A stretch of DNA of 64,000 bases from Ignelater luminosus (taxonomy: Eukaryota; Arthropoda; Insecta; Coleoptera; Elateridae), in assembly GCA_011009095.1 (NCBI GenBank), contig VTPC01001012.1, positions 107,060 to 171,059 of the forward strand. Direction: 5' to 3'. Within the stretch, counting starts at the first letter, position 1; each line of letters opens with the position of its first letter. The notes under the pieces are model-generated. The model did not search any database, was not told the DNA's origin, and worked only from the letters and a program-made list of their open reading frames with translations. Shown one piece after another: positions 34,869 to 48,320 of the stretch. Made by a program: the position numbers and the translations under genes.

Positions 34869-37800
34869 GTCAAAATTTGCAAATTAATGATAAAAAGTAA
34901 CAGTTCAGGAATAAACAGTTTACATTTGTAAAGTAAATAAATATTCTAATAACGTTTCTTTGAAAGTTTGCACACCCCCATACTTAATTCCACGTACTTG
35001 GAATTAGCCAAACTGTACTTGATGACTGAAACTTTCCAAAACTACTAGTTTTTCGACTCCTATTTTATAAATAATTGGCTACTATACTAAATTAAGATCT
35101 AAGTCAGAGTAAAAACAGACAAAGATCAGTATGTGATCGCTTCACATATGCATTCTGATTGGCCGCCACGCATGGGAATCCCGCTGGCATACAACTTTGT
35201 CCAATTCATGTTCTCATAAATTTATTTACGTATCTACTGGTCTTCAAACTGAATATAGTACAGAAAAGCAAAATAACTCAACCTTTCCTTTTCATATAGA
35301 AACGAAACGAATTTGAATTTAAAAGATTATAATATTTAACACTTAGGTCTAGCAGATTGTCATATCTTTATATCTTATGCTATGATTGTAGTTATTCAAA
35401 TCTGAAGAACTTCCTAACAGTACCACTTTTGGATGATGGTGCTGTGTTTTATCTTTTGGTGATGGTAGAACGTTGGTGTTACAGTTTTAAAATAATGTTG
35501 ATATTGTACATTCCAAGAATTTTAAAGGTCAGTAGCCTACAAAGAAAAAATGACTTGATAGTTTGCTAAACTTCTTTGAAAGTAGAATCTACTAATTATT
35601 GATTAGTAACGCTCTAACTTGCTCTTAAGTACAAAGACTGATTTGACTGTGGCCTAAGCCAGTTTGTATGGTATAGGCTTCAAGGAATCTAATCAAAATC
35701 TATGATTGTACAGACAGATTTATAAGAGATGATTTGAGAGCTCAATGTGAATGCAAGTCGGCATAAAGACATAAGAGAGTGTACACAAGTTTTCTATAGG
35801 TCAGAGGTGACTGTTATTATCATCTCCAAAAAATACAAGACCTTATTACTTGACCACCACAATGAACTTAATATCAGAAGGTTGGTTTTTAGGATTCTCC
35901 GGAAAATTTTGAGATTGTGTTCTAGATTGCAAAGCAATCGCTTCAGAGAATTTTATAAAAGGCTGTTAATCATATCAAATTGAGTGTAACTTTTTGACAT
36001 TTAGTTTATGCTAAAGCTGACTAGTAAGAACTCCAATTCCAAAATCAGCTATGCGTCAAACTAAATATTTATAATTCAAGCTATAAGAAAAGGCCATTCT
36101 CGTGTAAGTCTTTAGAGAGTTAAAAGTTGGTCTGTCGTATGTCAACCACTTCCATGTAGAAAAATGTTCTTGCAAGGCTTTGCCTGGCTTAACATTGTAA
36201 CGTACTTTTTTTGTACGTTAAATAGTTTCGACTGATCTAATTTCAGAATCTGGAAATCCGGCAATTGAAATTCATAGCTGTTAGGTTATCAATGTTTCAA
36301 TACTGAAAACGTAGCTAAAACTAATTTCTGCGACTAGGTGTACACCCCTTAAGAAGCTGTGGAAAAATTGACCAGCCTTTAACTGACTTAATACTATAAA
36401 AAAAAGGAAAGATAATTTATGATAATGAAAGTAAAAAGTGGCAGTTTTCAATTTTTTTCTGAAAATATTCAAATTTCGAAAAAACAACAAAATATGCAAC
36501 CCTTAAGACGAATTACGGATCATAACGGAAAACATGATTAGGTACATACATCTACAAAGAAATCACTTTCTTAGTTACAGTAGATAAGAAAACTGATGTG
36601 CAGTAAAGGCTCTTACAGGCAAAGAGGCAGGTAGGAGCAAACGATTCATTGACCATTACTTGCTCCAGGAACAACAACCTAATGACAAATGCTAACCATA
36701 CTGAGCAATACTTTGTTTCAAAGAAAGAATTATAATTAGCAGTTGTTTGAAAAATTAGTAGTTGCACCACGGCAGATCTACCAAACCTAAGGTATGCTCT
36801 TAAAGATCATGTCTTGTCTGTATGAATACAAAGAATTGTAGGACATCGTTAGAAGACCTTTGATTTTGTATGGTTCAAAACAACTGTATTTCTTCATTGT
36901 TTATGAATGAGCTGTAACTTTCAGTGCAATACAACAACTAAACTGATTATTATAAAACCTGCTTTATAGATATAAGGAAACAACGCATCAACCTTATTTG
37001 ATTTTCAATCGCCTTTTTTCGATTCTCTCTCGTGCGTGGTTATTTCAACTTCATGCTTTAAAGTTTTTGTACAAGATTTCTTTGCATTTCGTGGATTTTT
37101 TAAAATGTATCTTACAATATTAAATGAATGTGCTTTTATTTATTTTACAATCTCCTAATCATTTGACCTAAGCTCCCAGCGTAAGTTCCGGGCGGAGTCA
37201 AAACGTATTCCATTTTAAAGTAAGAAAAGCAAGTAAGAAAATCTGTTACAGGATCCAATTTATGTTTTTCATATCTTTTATTTGCTGAAAGCTCTCAGCT
37301 CCTCATGCAATTTGGTAGCTAGATGGAAAGAGAGACCATAGGTATTGCTGCTTTCTATTACCTTAAAACTTCCCTACCATAACATGCGAGAATTCAAAAT
37401 TCTACACAGTGTATTTACTAGCTGCCAACTAGAAATCAAAAGTCCTGACTGCCGACATCCATCAGAATCGAGAATTTTTAGCCCTAGAAGAATATTGCTT
37501 TTGGCTTAATTAACAATTTTGTAATAATACATTTTATCATTTTCTTTTAATTTAGAAACAGACCTTTTTATGGAGTGCTTCTTGAGACTAAGCAATGAAC
37601 TCATTAAGTTTTCTTTATAACATTCACTTCTATTGACTTTCCATATAACTTTAACAGTCTATATATCTACTAAAGTAAGTTTCTTGTAAATTGTATACAC
37701 AAAAGTATATGTAGATGCGAACTGTATGCATAATTAAACAATTTCACCTAAATTCCTTGCATATAAATCCGAGCTTCATTAATTAAGCACTATGGTATTA

Positions 37801-39470
37801 GGTACGGTTCTACAGTTCAAATTGTTTGCATGTTGAAAGCATTACACCGAATGCAATTTGTCTCGCGTATTTCTAAGTAAGATATAGAGAGCTTTGCTTT
37901 TCTGCAAGACATTGAGGTGCAGCTTTATTTGCTTTTAATTAGTAGTTATGAGATTGTATGTATGTACGTAATATTCCGATGTAATACGGGTTTACATTAC
38001 TATCTAAGTGCTCAAATACCTATTAATAACGGCTTGTTTATATTATACATACAAGTGCTTTGTAGATACCCTATAACTTTGCTGTTAAATACAGTTTCAC
38101 ATTCTATAAAATCTACTAAATTAATAATGTTATCGTTTTACTAAATAGGGTACAACAAGAACTTTTAACTTTACATTTCCTGGAAGTCATGTAATTAAAT
38201 TGTCTGTAGTTTAATAAAAAGCGGAAGTTTAGTTCCAATTTGCTCTGATGAAAATATCGAGATGTTGCAAGGCTGCAACATAGAAATTTTAAACAATATT
38301 GTATTTTGTAAAGGTTGCAGTTTTACAGGATGCCCTTTCTTATATAAAGAGAATGCAATATTCAATGTTGAAGGCTGGAATGAAAATTTTAACAAGCGAA
38401 AGCTTTTAAAACAGCTACATTTAGGTAGATATTACAGGAAGCAGTGGTAAAATGAATATTTTAAAATAGATGTTGTAAATTGTAAATAGAGGCGCAGCAG
38501 CCACGATATTTCGATCGATATTACAAACGGTTATTATTAAAGCCTTTCGCAGCCGTGTCTATATTATTTTCGCCATGTGATGCTTTAATTTTCTGTTTAT
38601 TCTCGAATAAGTACAAACTTTGACAGCTTGTCTGATATATTTTGTTGTTATCCCCGCGTAAAGGCTTATTATACTAAATTTCGTTCAAGATATTCAGTTT
38701 CCGTCACGTGGCACCCTTTAGAACTTGAAGAAAACGCGTTGAATTGAGATAAATATGAACTTATTATTTTGAACAGAACAGTCTTTTCTGAGGGGGTAAC
38801 AGTATTAATATTCATGGGTTTAATATTATTTTCCGTCTCTGACATCTAACTACGCTCAGATAGGACATTATATACATGACGTGTCTTTAGAAAATACCAC
38901 ATAACTCTTCTACAAAATGGGTGTTTCGTGTAATTATCTTGTTGTATATCTGTTTATATTGTCTTTAAGCATCTACCATTTATTATGCGGAGCGTCAGCT
39001 ATACGCAAACAAATTTAGCTGCACAAATATGAATTCTGTAGAACTCGACTGTTACACGTTTTTACTGTAAAAATTACATTATTAATTACCGCATAAAATT
39101 GTGTACTTGACGTTTATATTTTCTTACTTAACCATTACGATAAAATTTAAATTCTATAGAATAGCCTGTAATGTTTCAGTTTTCAGTGGGATGTATTTAA
39201 AATTCTTTATTAATTCTTGTGACAGGTTAATTTGCTATGGCTTTTAGCGCTTTTGTTTTTGAATCTAAACTCTATAAGAACAACTTTTCTACCTTTTTAA
39301 ACATTGAGAATGAATTTATTAAGTTTAGTACTCTACGAAATGAAATATGAAAAATGTAAAACACTTGTAAACGTAGACTAGTAAAGTAAAAATCTCAGTA
39401 GTTTAGTTCGTATTTCTAAATTTTAAACAATTCAAGTCCAATTATGAACACATTTTATTTATAAATCTGC
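34869..39470. other. Long stretch without a recognisable gene
   Basis: Short frames (35357-35569, 35747-35983, 36281-36499, 37917-38144, 38262-38450) show no domains. A 7-bp hairpin, AACGTAC and GTACGTT around a T-rich loop, lies at about 36200-36220. Confidence 0.5.
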
Positions 39471-39499
39471 TTTTCTGACTTCATTTTCAAGTACCATAA

Positions 39500-39545
39500 G
39501 ATGGGGTGACTTTGATATCACGGGGTGAATTTGATAATTGCCCCC
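39500..39545. repeat. Paired GGGGTGA..TTTGATA words
   Basis: Two near-identical words, GGGGTGACTTTGATA (about 39501-39515) and GGGGTGAATTTGATA (about 39522-39536), sit next to the end of a piggyBac ruin. They may be transposon subterminal repeats. Confidence 0.35.
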
Positions 39546-39649
39546 GCTACTACCTAAAATTGTGCTGGCCACATACCAGTACATTTTAAAATTTCCGCCT
39601 AGATTGCATCCGGTACTTATATATACCTTCGCGTGTAACGTGGTGTGCG

Positions 39650-40386
39650 AGAGCCTCATCATAACAAAATTTTAAATATTAGTGGCCTGAGTTTGGACAT
39701 TTTATCTACCAGATCTGGAAAAGAGTTATCTGCGCAATGTAAAAATCGAGAGATTGTAACAAATTTATTCTTTCTCATGGCATTTTCAATCAGTTCGCTG
39801 GGAATCACCTTTAGAATCCCAATAATTTCTTTCTGTAGATACAGTATTGCATCCAGATAAAATGAGGATAGCCAAAAATATCCAAATATCTTCTTTTAAA
39901 ATCAATGGATCACCACAGTTTGTAAAATGTAAATATTTTATTTTTTCTGAAAGGAGAAAAACAATTGAAACAGCTTATTTGGTGTCTTATCCCTGTATCG
40001 ACTATAATTTGCTTCAAGAAATGGAGTTTTTGTTGCAGATATATCCTTTTTTTATCCATGTGAAATCCTTGCGTTTGTTCACTTTTCTTTTTTTCGGCGA
40101 GGATGGTTTTATCATTTGCAAGAGATGTTTCTAAATCTACCTCTGTTACTGGTTTTAGATTATCCATTTTCTCAAAAGATGCGGATACAACAAGTTGCCT
40201 TCCGAATAAATTATCAATTAACCCACCTTTTTCATGACCTGAATCTTCGTCGGTGAGAATGCTAGACTCGGGAGGTCCTGCATAAATAAAACGGATATCT
40301 TGAAAATCGTCTCCTTTGATGCTAGCCAGAGCTTCTTCTAATGCTATGTCTCTATGAATAAGAACACTGTCAATATAAAAATTCAA
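39650..40386 (-). pseudogene. piggyBac transposase N-terminal half, broken, minus strand
   Basis: From 40386 downward the protein has VLIHRDIALEEALASI, then an acidic TDEDSGHEKGGLIDNLFGRQ segment, which is a hallmark of the N-terminus of piggyBac-derived proteins. After a stop near 39910 the sequence continues in changing frames: SGCNTVSTERNYWDSKGDS (about 39835-39785), then AMRKNKFVTISRFLHCADN (about 39780-39725) and MSKLRPLIFKILL (about 39700-39660). These match the dimerisation domain up to just before the first catalytic Asp. The core is absent. The first codon of the open frame is TTG, and a TTAG before it could be an acceptor. This copy is a different lineage from those at 1 and 33697. 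Confidence 0.75.
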
Positions 40387-41744
40387 CTAATAAATAAGTC
40401 ACAAATGATATTTTCCAGCCCTTTCTCTACATACTCTAACCTGCATACGTCAACAATTAGCGTAATCATATGACCATACCAAGTTTTAAACAGCAATTAC
40501 TATAATAAAATTATGATCAAAAGCTGATATGTGATTGAAAAAAGTTAATGCAACACTTCCAAAAACAAAGACTGCTTAATTTTCGCATACAAATACGTAA
40601 TTTGGATTTTATAGTTACTTACGTAGAGCGCAGGTCCATTTTTGAGGTTATAAAAGACTAGTACACAAATAATACAGAACATCAAGGTATATCAATACAT
40701 ATTAATTTATTTTAGAATATCACGTTTCAAAAAGCACTGTCTAGGGAACACGGAACTATCAAACTTTTACAAATTCAGCTGACAACACCACCGTCACGTC
40801 ACCACAAACGATTGGCTACACTGTGTGTTCAAACGATCACGCAAGGGGCTAAATCAATTATGAATTAATATTCTCTTTAACACATCAAATGTCATATTAT
40901 TCTACCTGTCTCATTTTAGCTAAATAAAGTTGTTTAATTAATAGTTTTTGATGTTTTGTTGAGAATTTGTAATTTTATTTTAAAATCTCCTGTCAATTTA
41001 TTATTTCGTGAATATATCTAGTAATCTTGGTATAATAATATTTTGCCCGAAATATTTCTCGATTTATCTTGAGCAATGTCTATATTACCACGTGTGCGGC
41101 TTCTTCTAAACAAACGTTTATCGCTTTGTAGCTGTGAGAATTTCCTAGGATTGTGCAAAAAGAATCACCGACCCAGGCCAAGTTCGCTTTATGATGAAAT
41201 AATTCACGCCTAAATTTTCCACCGTCCATTGCAATGTATTGCGACCATACACAGTGTCGGTGTAAATCGGACTTCTATTTTTGCCCTAGCAGGTTCTGAA
41301 CCGCTTAGGAAGGCGTGGTCTCAACTCTAAAACACGTCCAAAAACGCAGTTACGAGTCAGCTAGCGAACAGAGCGCAAACTGGATTATCGTTAAATTATT
41401 TATTGTAGACCCATATTGTGTGAAGTTTCTGGGGCCCCTTAAAAGTGTTTTTTCTGGGATTTTTCTAATCGGATTTATATCATGGCAGTTTGGAATTAAA
41501 CAGAGAGTAAAACTCTTCGAGTTGTGTGTTTCGTAGATTTAATTGTATTTTTAATCAGAACATTGTCCAGTTGGGATCTAATACGCTAATGCCGTATTGT
41601 TCGTGTTCTACAAGTGGACCTTGGGAATATTAAGTTCTTCTGAATTAAAGTATATTTAACGTCAACAAACTATCGACTGGTAGCAATAAATATTTGTTGT
41701 AAATTTTGTAGAACTCAACATAAAAATGTATATCGGTGCAAAAA
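40387..41744. other. Intergenic, no gene seen
   Basis: No coding frame is supported. A somewhat GC-richer patch occurs at about 41090-41420, with only a short 73-codon frame and no domain. Confidence 0.5.
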
Positions 41745-42219
41745 CATAAATTTGAATCTACCACAAAAAATAGAGAGAGTGAATTTAACTCGATTTGACC
41801 TTTCGAAGATAAGCATAGAGAAACCAAACTAGAAAGCTCCTGATTTCAAGAAGGTTGATGTCATTGGGAGTTAATAAGAATTTCCTTTGAAGATATCAAA
41901 ACGCGACAATTTTGTATTTCAGAAATCAAAGATCATATCATGACTGGCTTTGTTGAAAATAATTGAGAAAAGACGTCAAACGAGCGCCTGCAACACTTTT
42001 CACCTGCTCTCAAAATCATAAATTTGAATCTACCACAAAAAATAGAGTAAGTGAATTTAGCTCGATTTGTCCTTTCGAAAATAAGCATAACTAGAGAAGC
42101 CAAACTGAAAAACTCCCGATTTCAAGAGGCTTAATCTTATGACAAATTAAGAAGAATCTCCTCTAAAGACATAACGCGACAATTCTGTATTTTAGAAATC
42201 AAAAATCATATCATGAGAA
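41745..42219 (+). repeat. 272-bp tandem repeat, 1.75 units, cut by the assembly gap
   Basis: The sequence from CATAAATTTGAATCTACC at 41745 recurs at 42017 in the same orientation and stays alignable to the edge of the gap, with scattered substitutions and short indels. The N-run begins inside the second unit, so the real array is probably longer. Confidence 0.88.
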
Positions 42220-42619
42220 NNNNNNNNNNNNNNNNNNNNNNNNNNNNNNNNNNNNNNNNNNNNNNNNNNNNNNNNNNNNNNNNNNNNNNNNNNNNNNNNN
42301 NNNNNNNNNNNNNNNNNNNNNNNNNNNNNNNNNNNNNNNNNNNNNNNNNNNNNNNNNNNNNNNNNNNNNNNNNNNNNNNNNNNNNNNNNNNNNNNNNNNN
42401 NNNNNNNNNNNNNNNNNNNNNNNNNNNNNNNNNNNNNNNNNNNNNNNNNNNNNNNNNNNNNNNNNNNNNNNNNNNNNNNNNNNNNNNNNNNNNNNNNNNN
42501 NNNNNNNNNNNNNNNNNNNNNNNNNNNNNNNNNNNNNNNNNNNNNNNNNNNNNNNNNNNNNNNNNNNNNNNNNNNNNNNNNNNNNNNNNNNNNNNNNNNN
42601 NNNNNNNNNNNNNNNNNNN
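42220..42619. other. Assembly gap, 400 N
   Basis: Exactly 400 unknown bases. Open frames computed across it are meaningless. Confidence 1.
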
Positions 42620-43189
42620 TACAGATCTTCCATATGAAATTTCTTATCTATTCTTGCATATCTTTAGAAATCCGCAGAAATGGTTTTTTTATAGTTGTTG
42701 TTCTCGATCTTCCTCTAGGCAAGTGAGTTTTGGTATTCTAGGGTGGTGTCTGGAAATAATCAAAACAATGCGCGTCCTTATCAAATTTTGGTGTAACTGG
42801 TTTTTTCGAACAGAGATGCCATTCAACTACTAATGATTTTTGAGCCTTTTCACATGGCTATGTCCTTTTAGGGCTGATAGACTTTTCGGACCAATCAGTC
42901 AGATCGATCGAGCTTATCCAACAAGTTGCCTTTATCAAGGGAGAGTAATTAATAGAAAGTATGGGACCAGAAGATGCAATAAGTGAGGGAAACGTCCGAA
43001 CCATTCTTGGAAGAAACCTGGAGATACAGAAAGATGTTAGTTAGATTAACTGCATATCAGTGCAACACAGATTTCGAAGCCAAATAAAAGACTACAGAGC
43101 TAGCAAGGGGCATATGAAAATGCTGTTCACAATTTGGTATGAGTTAACAGAATCAGAACCAGCAAAGATAACTGCGATAGTATAGAGTG

Positions 43190-43600
43190 TCTAAAAAAAC
43201 GAAAAGGTACAAACTAGTTTCGCAAAGAAAACAGAAGTAACAGAAGTAGAAGAAACAGAAAATAGGTGGCAGACAATGAAAGAAAAAATAACATCTGCAG
43301 CATATGAAGTCACAGTAAATCCAAATGAACCCATGCAGAAACCCTGGATAATAAATAGAACAATTAAAATGCCAAAACATTCTTCTCTTGAGGGACAGGA
43401 AAGATACCAGCAGTTCAGAAATCAAATAAATAGAAAAGATAGAGTAGCAAAAGAACAACATAAAGAGAGAGAGAGAAAGAATTAGATTAGATTTCTCGGA
43501 CTGGAAACGCGCTGGGGTCAATAGACATTCCGACCACCGTCTATGTGAAATGATCCTGAAGAAAACTCTTCCTTGAGGTTCAGGTCTGATACCACCTTTC
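43190..43600 (+). pseudogene. LINE linker and endonuclease scraps
   Basis: MKEKITSAAYEVTVNPNEP, KPWIINRTIKMPKHSS and RYQQFRNQINRKDRVAKEQ (43276-43485) resemble the linker between endonuclease and RT of LINE ORF2, where a KPWW-like motif and a basic helix are usual. A second scrap, HSDHRLCEMILKKTLP (about 43528-43575), resembles the endonuclease C-terminal SDH motif. That motif normally precedes the linker, so the order is rearranged or two fragments are present. Assignment is tentative. Confidence 0.5.
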
Positions 43601-44454
43601 ACGGTAGATTTTGTAACATCAGTGTATTACTACAATAAGGTATTTTATTAGCCTAGCTATTTTCATTTCTTTTTTTCTGTTGTGAAAAGGAAAACTATTA
43701 GCGATAATAAAATGTAAAATTTTCCGGAAAAGGGGAACCCGTAATAAAACAAAAATTTGCAATGAGAAATAAAATGCAGAAAATTAGAGAATTGTATTTT
43801 ACTAGTGTAAAATCATTTAGAAAAGACAGTGTTTTTGTCACTAACAAGTCTTTTATTATTTAGAAATCTTGTTTTTTGGTACTATCAGTTTAAGTTAGCT
43901 AGTTTAACTTTCATTTTTGTTGTTATTGTGACGAAACTTTAATAAGCCAGTAGCTATATGTTGTAACAGTAGTTAAAAAAAAGTTATTTCTAATTAAAAG
44001 GTTACTCACCAAATAACTTAAGTGCTTATTAGAAACAAATTGGCTAATGATAACTCATCTCACTTTGAATCGTGGGTGTTAGATAGTTTTTAAATTAAAT
44101 TGGGACCTACCAGCACTATGATAAACCACAAGTCTGTTTTCTATCTTGAACCCAACAAAAACACTAAAGATAGACACCTTATGGATAGTTTAAGTATGAT
44201 GGACGCCAGAGCTTTTTTGTTTAAATTGGAAAGAAAACCTCAAAACTCCAAGACAGACGTGGTGTTTATCACTAAGATATAGGACACAAAAAATGATATA
44301 CAGTTTTATTTAATCAATATGTTTATCGCAAAAACACAAACAACACAAAAACGAATAAAAAGAGAAGGCTACTCTTCAACCCGAGTGAAAAACCTTTTAA
44401 ATTTTAAATAATCCTCACTAAATGGAGGTGACGTCACTCTAGTTTAATTAGCAA
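43601..44454. other. Intergenic, no gene seen
   Basis: A perfect TGACGTCA palindrome lies at 44429-44436. The frame at 44100-44282 has no recognisable domain. Confidence 0.45.
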
Positions 44455-44690
44455 CTAGGTTAACAAGCAAATAAACGTCAATAATAGTAACTTAATTATC
44501 AATAAACAAATGGATATTCATAACATTGAATACATTTAATCATTGAACAAGTGGATATCATCGATAGCAACTAATTGTCAATAAACAAATAAATATCCAC
44601 GATAATGAATATATTTGATTGTTAAAATAAGTATATTTTAACAATAACCATTTTAACAATAAATATCACCAAATCGCAGTATAACAACCA
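44455..44690 (+). repeat. Degenerate AT-rich tandem repeat, period about 79 bp
   Basis: TCAATAAACAAAT followed by GGATATTCATAA or AAATATCCACGATAA recurs at 44499 and 44578. Related GTGGATATCATCG and GTCAATAATAG words lie between, which suggests shorter ancestral units of about 40 bp. Confidence 0.6.
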
Positions 44691-47600
44691 AAGCTTCACC
44701 TTGTATGAACAAATTTTAAAAAATAAACGTTAAAACAAAACACAGGTTTAACTCCTGGCTTTACCACATTCCTCTGAGGATCTACATTCAATGCTGTTTG
44801 CTAGAGTTTGATTGTTGATCCAGTATCATTGTATACCACACCTTTGTGAGGTTATGAACGATACTACTTCTGTTGAATTCCTAGTTCAGATCAATAGGAA
44901 ATTCAAATGATTCTGGCTTTTCTATGGTAAACGACAGGATTTTCATTTGAAACAACTTCGAAAACCATTAGTGGACCCACCCACCATTCAGAAATCTCAG
45001 GTTTTTCAGGTCATAAACAACCATAGCAGAATTCAAAGACTAAAATAAAAATTCACAATGCACGAAGAAACTCACTAACACAATATTTATTCAGATTCCG
45101 CTGAAGAAATCTTCCAATTCTGATTGCAAAATTATTACCACCAATATGGCAATCTGCCTGTCGATTGTGCAACTTCTTCTACAGTGCCCTTCTCCCAGAT
45201 GAAACCTGAAGGACCACAAACACAAAAAATATTTTTATACGGAAGAATAACAAATATTCAAGAAAATGTTAAAATCAAGGGTACTTTATTCGGGGATTTC
45301 CCGCGGACAACAAAATTCGCATATTCCTACAAAAGATGATTTTAAATAAGAAAAACTTAAAAGTATAGAATTCCTAATTCATTTTAGTCAATGAACAAAT
45401 CAAATTTCGAATTCAACAATAAATTATTGAAATTAACTTAAATAAGTCGAGAGTATGCGTCCACATTATTTATGACACTCTCGTACCAACTTAGAATAAT
45501 GAAATCTTGGCGGGATTTTAAAAAATTTAAATATTTTTACGACGACGAGTAACGAACTGTTACAATGTTTACAACCTTTGTTTTTGTTTTTTTACATACT
45601 ATATCTTTATTTTGTTGTTGTTAAAAACGTTTGTGTTTATTTATTTCCAAAACTATTCATTCTTTTGTTTAATACATTCTTTAGTGTCACTTAACTTGCA
45701 ATTTTATTTGGGTACTGTTTTGTTCCATATTTCACGCTGTGTATATTTTAGAATTAATGTACAACCATTCTAAATCAGACTTTATCCTGCTGAATGAGCA
45801 GTTGTTTGTGTTAGTGACCAGTGACCTGGGAATCATTTGGTGTAGGTTTATATTTACCGATTCTGTGAACCGCAGCAAGTTGTCTAATGCAAAGTTAGTA
45901 AGTTCTCAAGCTACTATAAGTTTTGATGGTGAGAAGTCACATCAGCAAACGTGTTGATCGTGTCTGGCTACTGGTCTGGCTTGTGGTGCCCATACCGATT
46001 ATGATATCTTCAGGGAAGTCCTGGGGACTTCTATTAGGTTTTTTGTATTGAGTTTCTATTTCAGTTTAGAATAAATTATCTGTGAACCCATCCCATCTCC
46101 GGTGTTCGAGCTGCTGAGAGCACAACATTTAGATCTGTAGGGCATAAGGCATCTTTTCCATGTTTTTTCACTATTACAGATACGATGAGAAAAAGATGGC
46201 ACGAAGTAAGTTCATAACCACTTGCAGTTTGTAAATTCTGAAAGTTACTTTTATCGGTTTTGCAGTAAACTGACGTACATCACTTGGTTTAAACCTAATT
46301 GACAGTAAGGCTTACTATCTTTCAGTACTTAACCTAGAGTTATCCAAAGGCACCGTTTGTTTCAGTTTTATACAAAATTTCAGTAGGGCCAAGAAGTTAC
46401 ATTTTCACAGCAACAAGTAGGAGGCGTAGGTGGATCATTAGTGTAAACTTAAGAAATTTCCCAGATAAAAAAATAAAAAATATGAAAAATTGCAAAACTG
46501 TCAAAGAAGGGGTGGAATCAATCATAAATAAATTGAAACTTTTTAAACCAAACTTAACATTAGCCGAAGACCAACCCAGGAGAAATGCTAAAAATGTTCT
46601 TAGGAATTGAAAAACTAGTGAATCGATTAGAAAAAAAAAGTATACCTCAGCAAATTAAAGGATGGGACACTGAAAAACCATTGCAAGGTAATAATAAGAC
46701 AAATATCTTGTACTAGATACATGAAAGTGTTACTTACAAAGCTACCATTATTAAACGTTTATATTACTTACTTATCGTAATATAGAAAACACGTTTTATG
46801 TCTAGCAATTAAATTGAATTGAATTCGCAGAAACGTACACAAATTAACATCAAATAGGATGAAATAGCTAAACGGCTTAACATCTCAAGAGATTAATATT
46901 ATCATTTAAAGTCATTTTCAAAAGCTACAAGGCATATGACCCACATTTCATCTTTATTCTAAATCATGAAGGCATATGCAACTTACGTCATTAGTATTAG
47001 TAAACTTGTAGGGGGTGCGTGATAATCGCGTTTATAGTATGAATACTAGGTAACGTTAGTTGAAGTCAAAAGTTTCTTAGTGTATGTGTAGTACGTGATT
47101 TAGCTTGCAACTGTAAAAGAAAAATGGATCATCGGGCCATGGTGCGAATCGAGAAAATACATCTCGAACTGTGCTAATGGAATCGTTTTGTGATTAAAAC
47201 GACTTTGTGAAGCTACCATTTTAATATCACTTTTAATTTTACTAATTGTTGTCGTCAGAGAAATTTGAATACGGAAAAATCAAAAATAAATTATTAATAT
47301 TATAGGTAGTCCGTTTAAATTAATTCCCTAGATAATTCCAGTGGAGCTAATGACGAATCTAGACGTTCAGTTTCTTTCAAATATAAATGTTTTGTTACAG
47401 CCAGTAACGTCAGCACATTATTTAAAGGAAAATTCTAAAAAATAACATTTTGAATAGATTCTTATTACAGGCCTGGCAGAAGTGATTGATAAATTGTTTG
47501 GTAATTGACAAATTATACAAATGCTTGCAAGTTCAACATATGAGCTTTAAGCTTCGTACTGATCATTATTTCATTAATATGCCATTCAGATTTAAAATCC

Positions 47601-48001
47601 CTTAACATTTTTTGCCGTTCGAAAAGATCTCTAATCATTAACATCTGTTATCTGGAGTTCAGATTAATTACTTAAAAGTTATTAATGTTTGAACTGAGTT
47701 GATCTAGTTTAGCAGTAACTAATTTAATAAAATGCCATTGCAATCTAAAACCCTTCATATTTTGGATCAGTATAAAAATCCTCGATTATTAACTTTTGTT
47801 GTAAGGAGCTCTCATTGTGTTTGCATATGAACACGATTTGCTTTTATAGGCTTCGCCGTTTAGTAAACAAAGTTTCTTAAAGTTGTTAATACCTGAACTG
47901 TGCTGATCTAGCTTTCAGGTATGAATGAAATGATTATGTTAAAATAGCATTACGATTCAAATTCCTTTAACGCAGTACCTTGACCGCTGGAAGAAATTCC
48001 T
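44691..48001. other. Intergenic, no gene seen
   Basis: Short frames at 45124-45339 and 45739-45957 show no domain. No repeats with defined ends were found. Confidence 0.5.
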
Positions 48002-48005
48002 AATT

Positions 48006-48035
48006 GAAGGGGCCAATGCAAGAAGTGGACATGTC
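48006..48035 (+). repeat. 5' terminal inverted repeat of the 2.7-kb transposon
   Basis: Perfect 30-of-30 inverted match to 50672-50701. AATT lies immediately outside. Confidence 0.95.
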
Positions 48036-48169
48036 CATTTTTTATCGGAAATGAGTTATTTGTTTGGACATGTTCTTGAATCGTTACTGCATCGTTCTGA
48101 GCAAGAACTAGACTTCTGCCGCTAACATAGATCATATACGAGTGCGATGTTGGTTGTCTACCTACTAAG

Positions 48170-48190
48170 TACTGTGCAAGAAGTGGACAT
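48170..48190 (+). repeat. Subterminal repeat, left copy
   Basis: TACTGTGCAAGAAGTGGACA shares its GCAAGAAGTGGACAT core with the terminal repeat. It recurs in direct orientation at 50481-50501. An inverted CATGTCC follows at once (about 48199-48205). It is a probable transposase binding site. Confidence 0.75.
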
Positions 48191-48320
48191 GAACTGGTCA
48201 TGTCCAGTTTTTGCAAAGTATTGTGGGTAGTTGTGTACTGTGTACGTGACTACAACAGTGTGTTTATGTGAAGTGTAGTGTTATTGTTAACCTATTTATT
48301 GTGGTATTAAATAGTGCACA

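Noticed and set aside
38262-38450. Cys-containing 62-codon frame with GTTGCAAGGCTGCAAC palindromes
   Set aside because: The Cys residues come from the local palindromic words, and no known fold or neighbouring exon is visible.
42211-42833. Long open frames on both strands across the N-run
   Set aside because: They consist of unknown bases and have no information.
47950-48216. Minus-strand 88-codon frame covering the left end of the 2.7-kb transposon
   Set aside because: It crosses the transposon boundary and arises from terminal repeat sequence.
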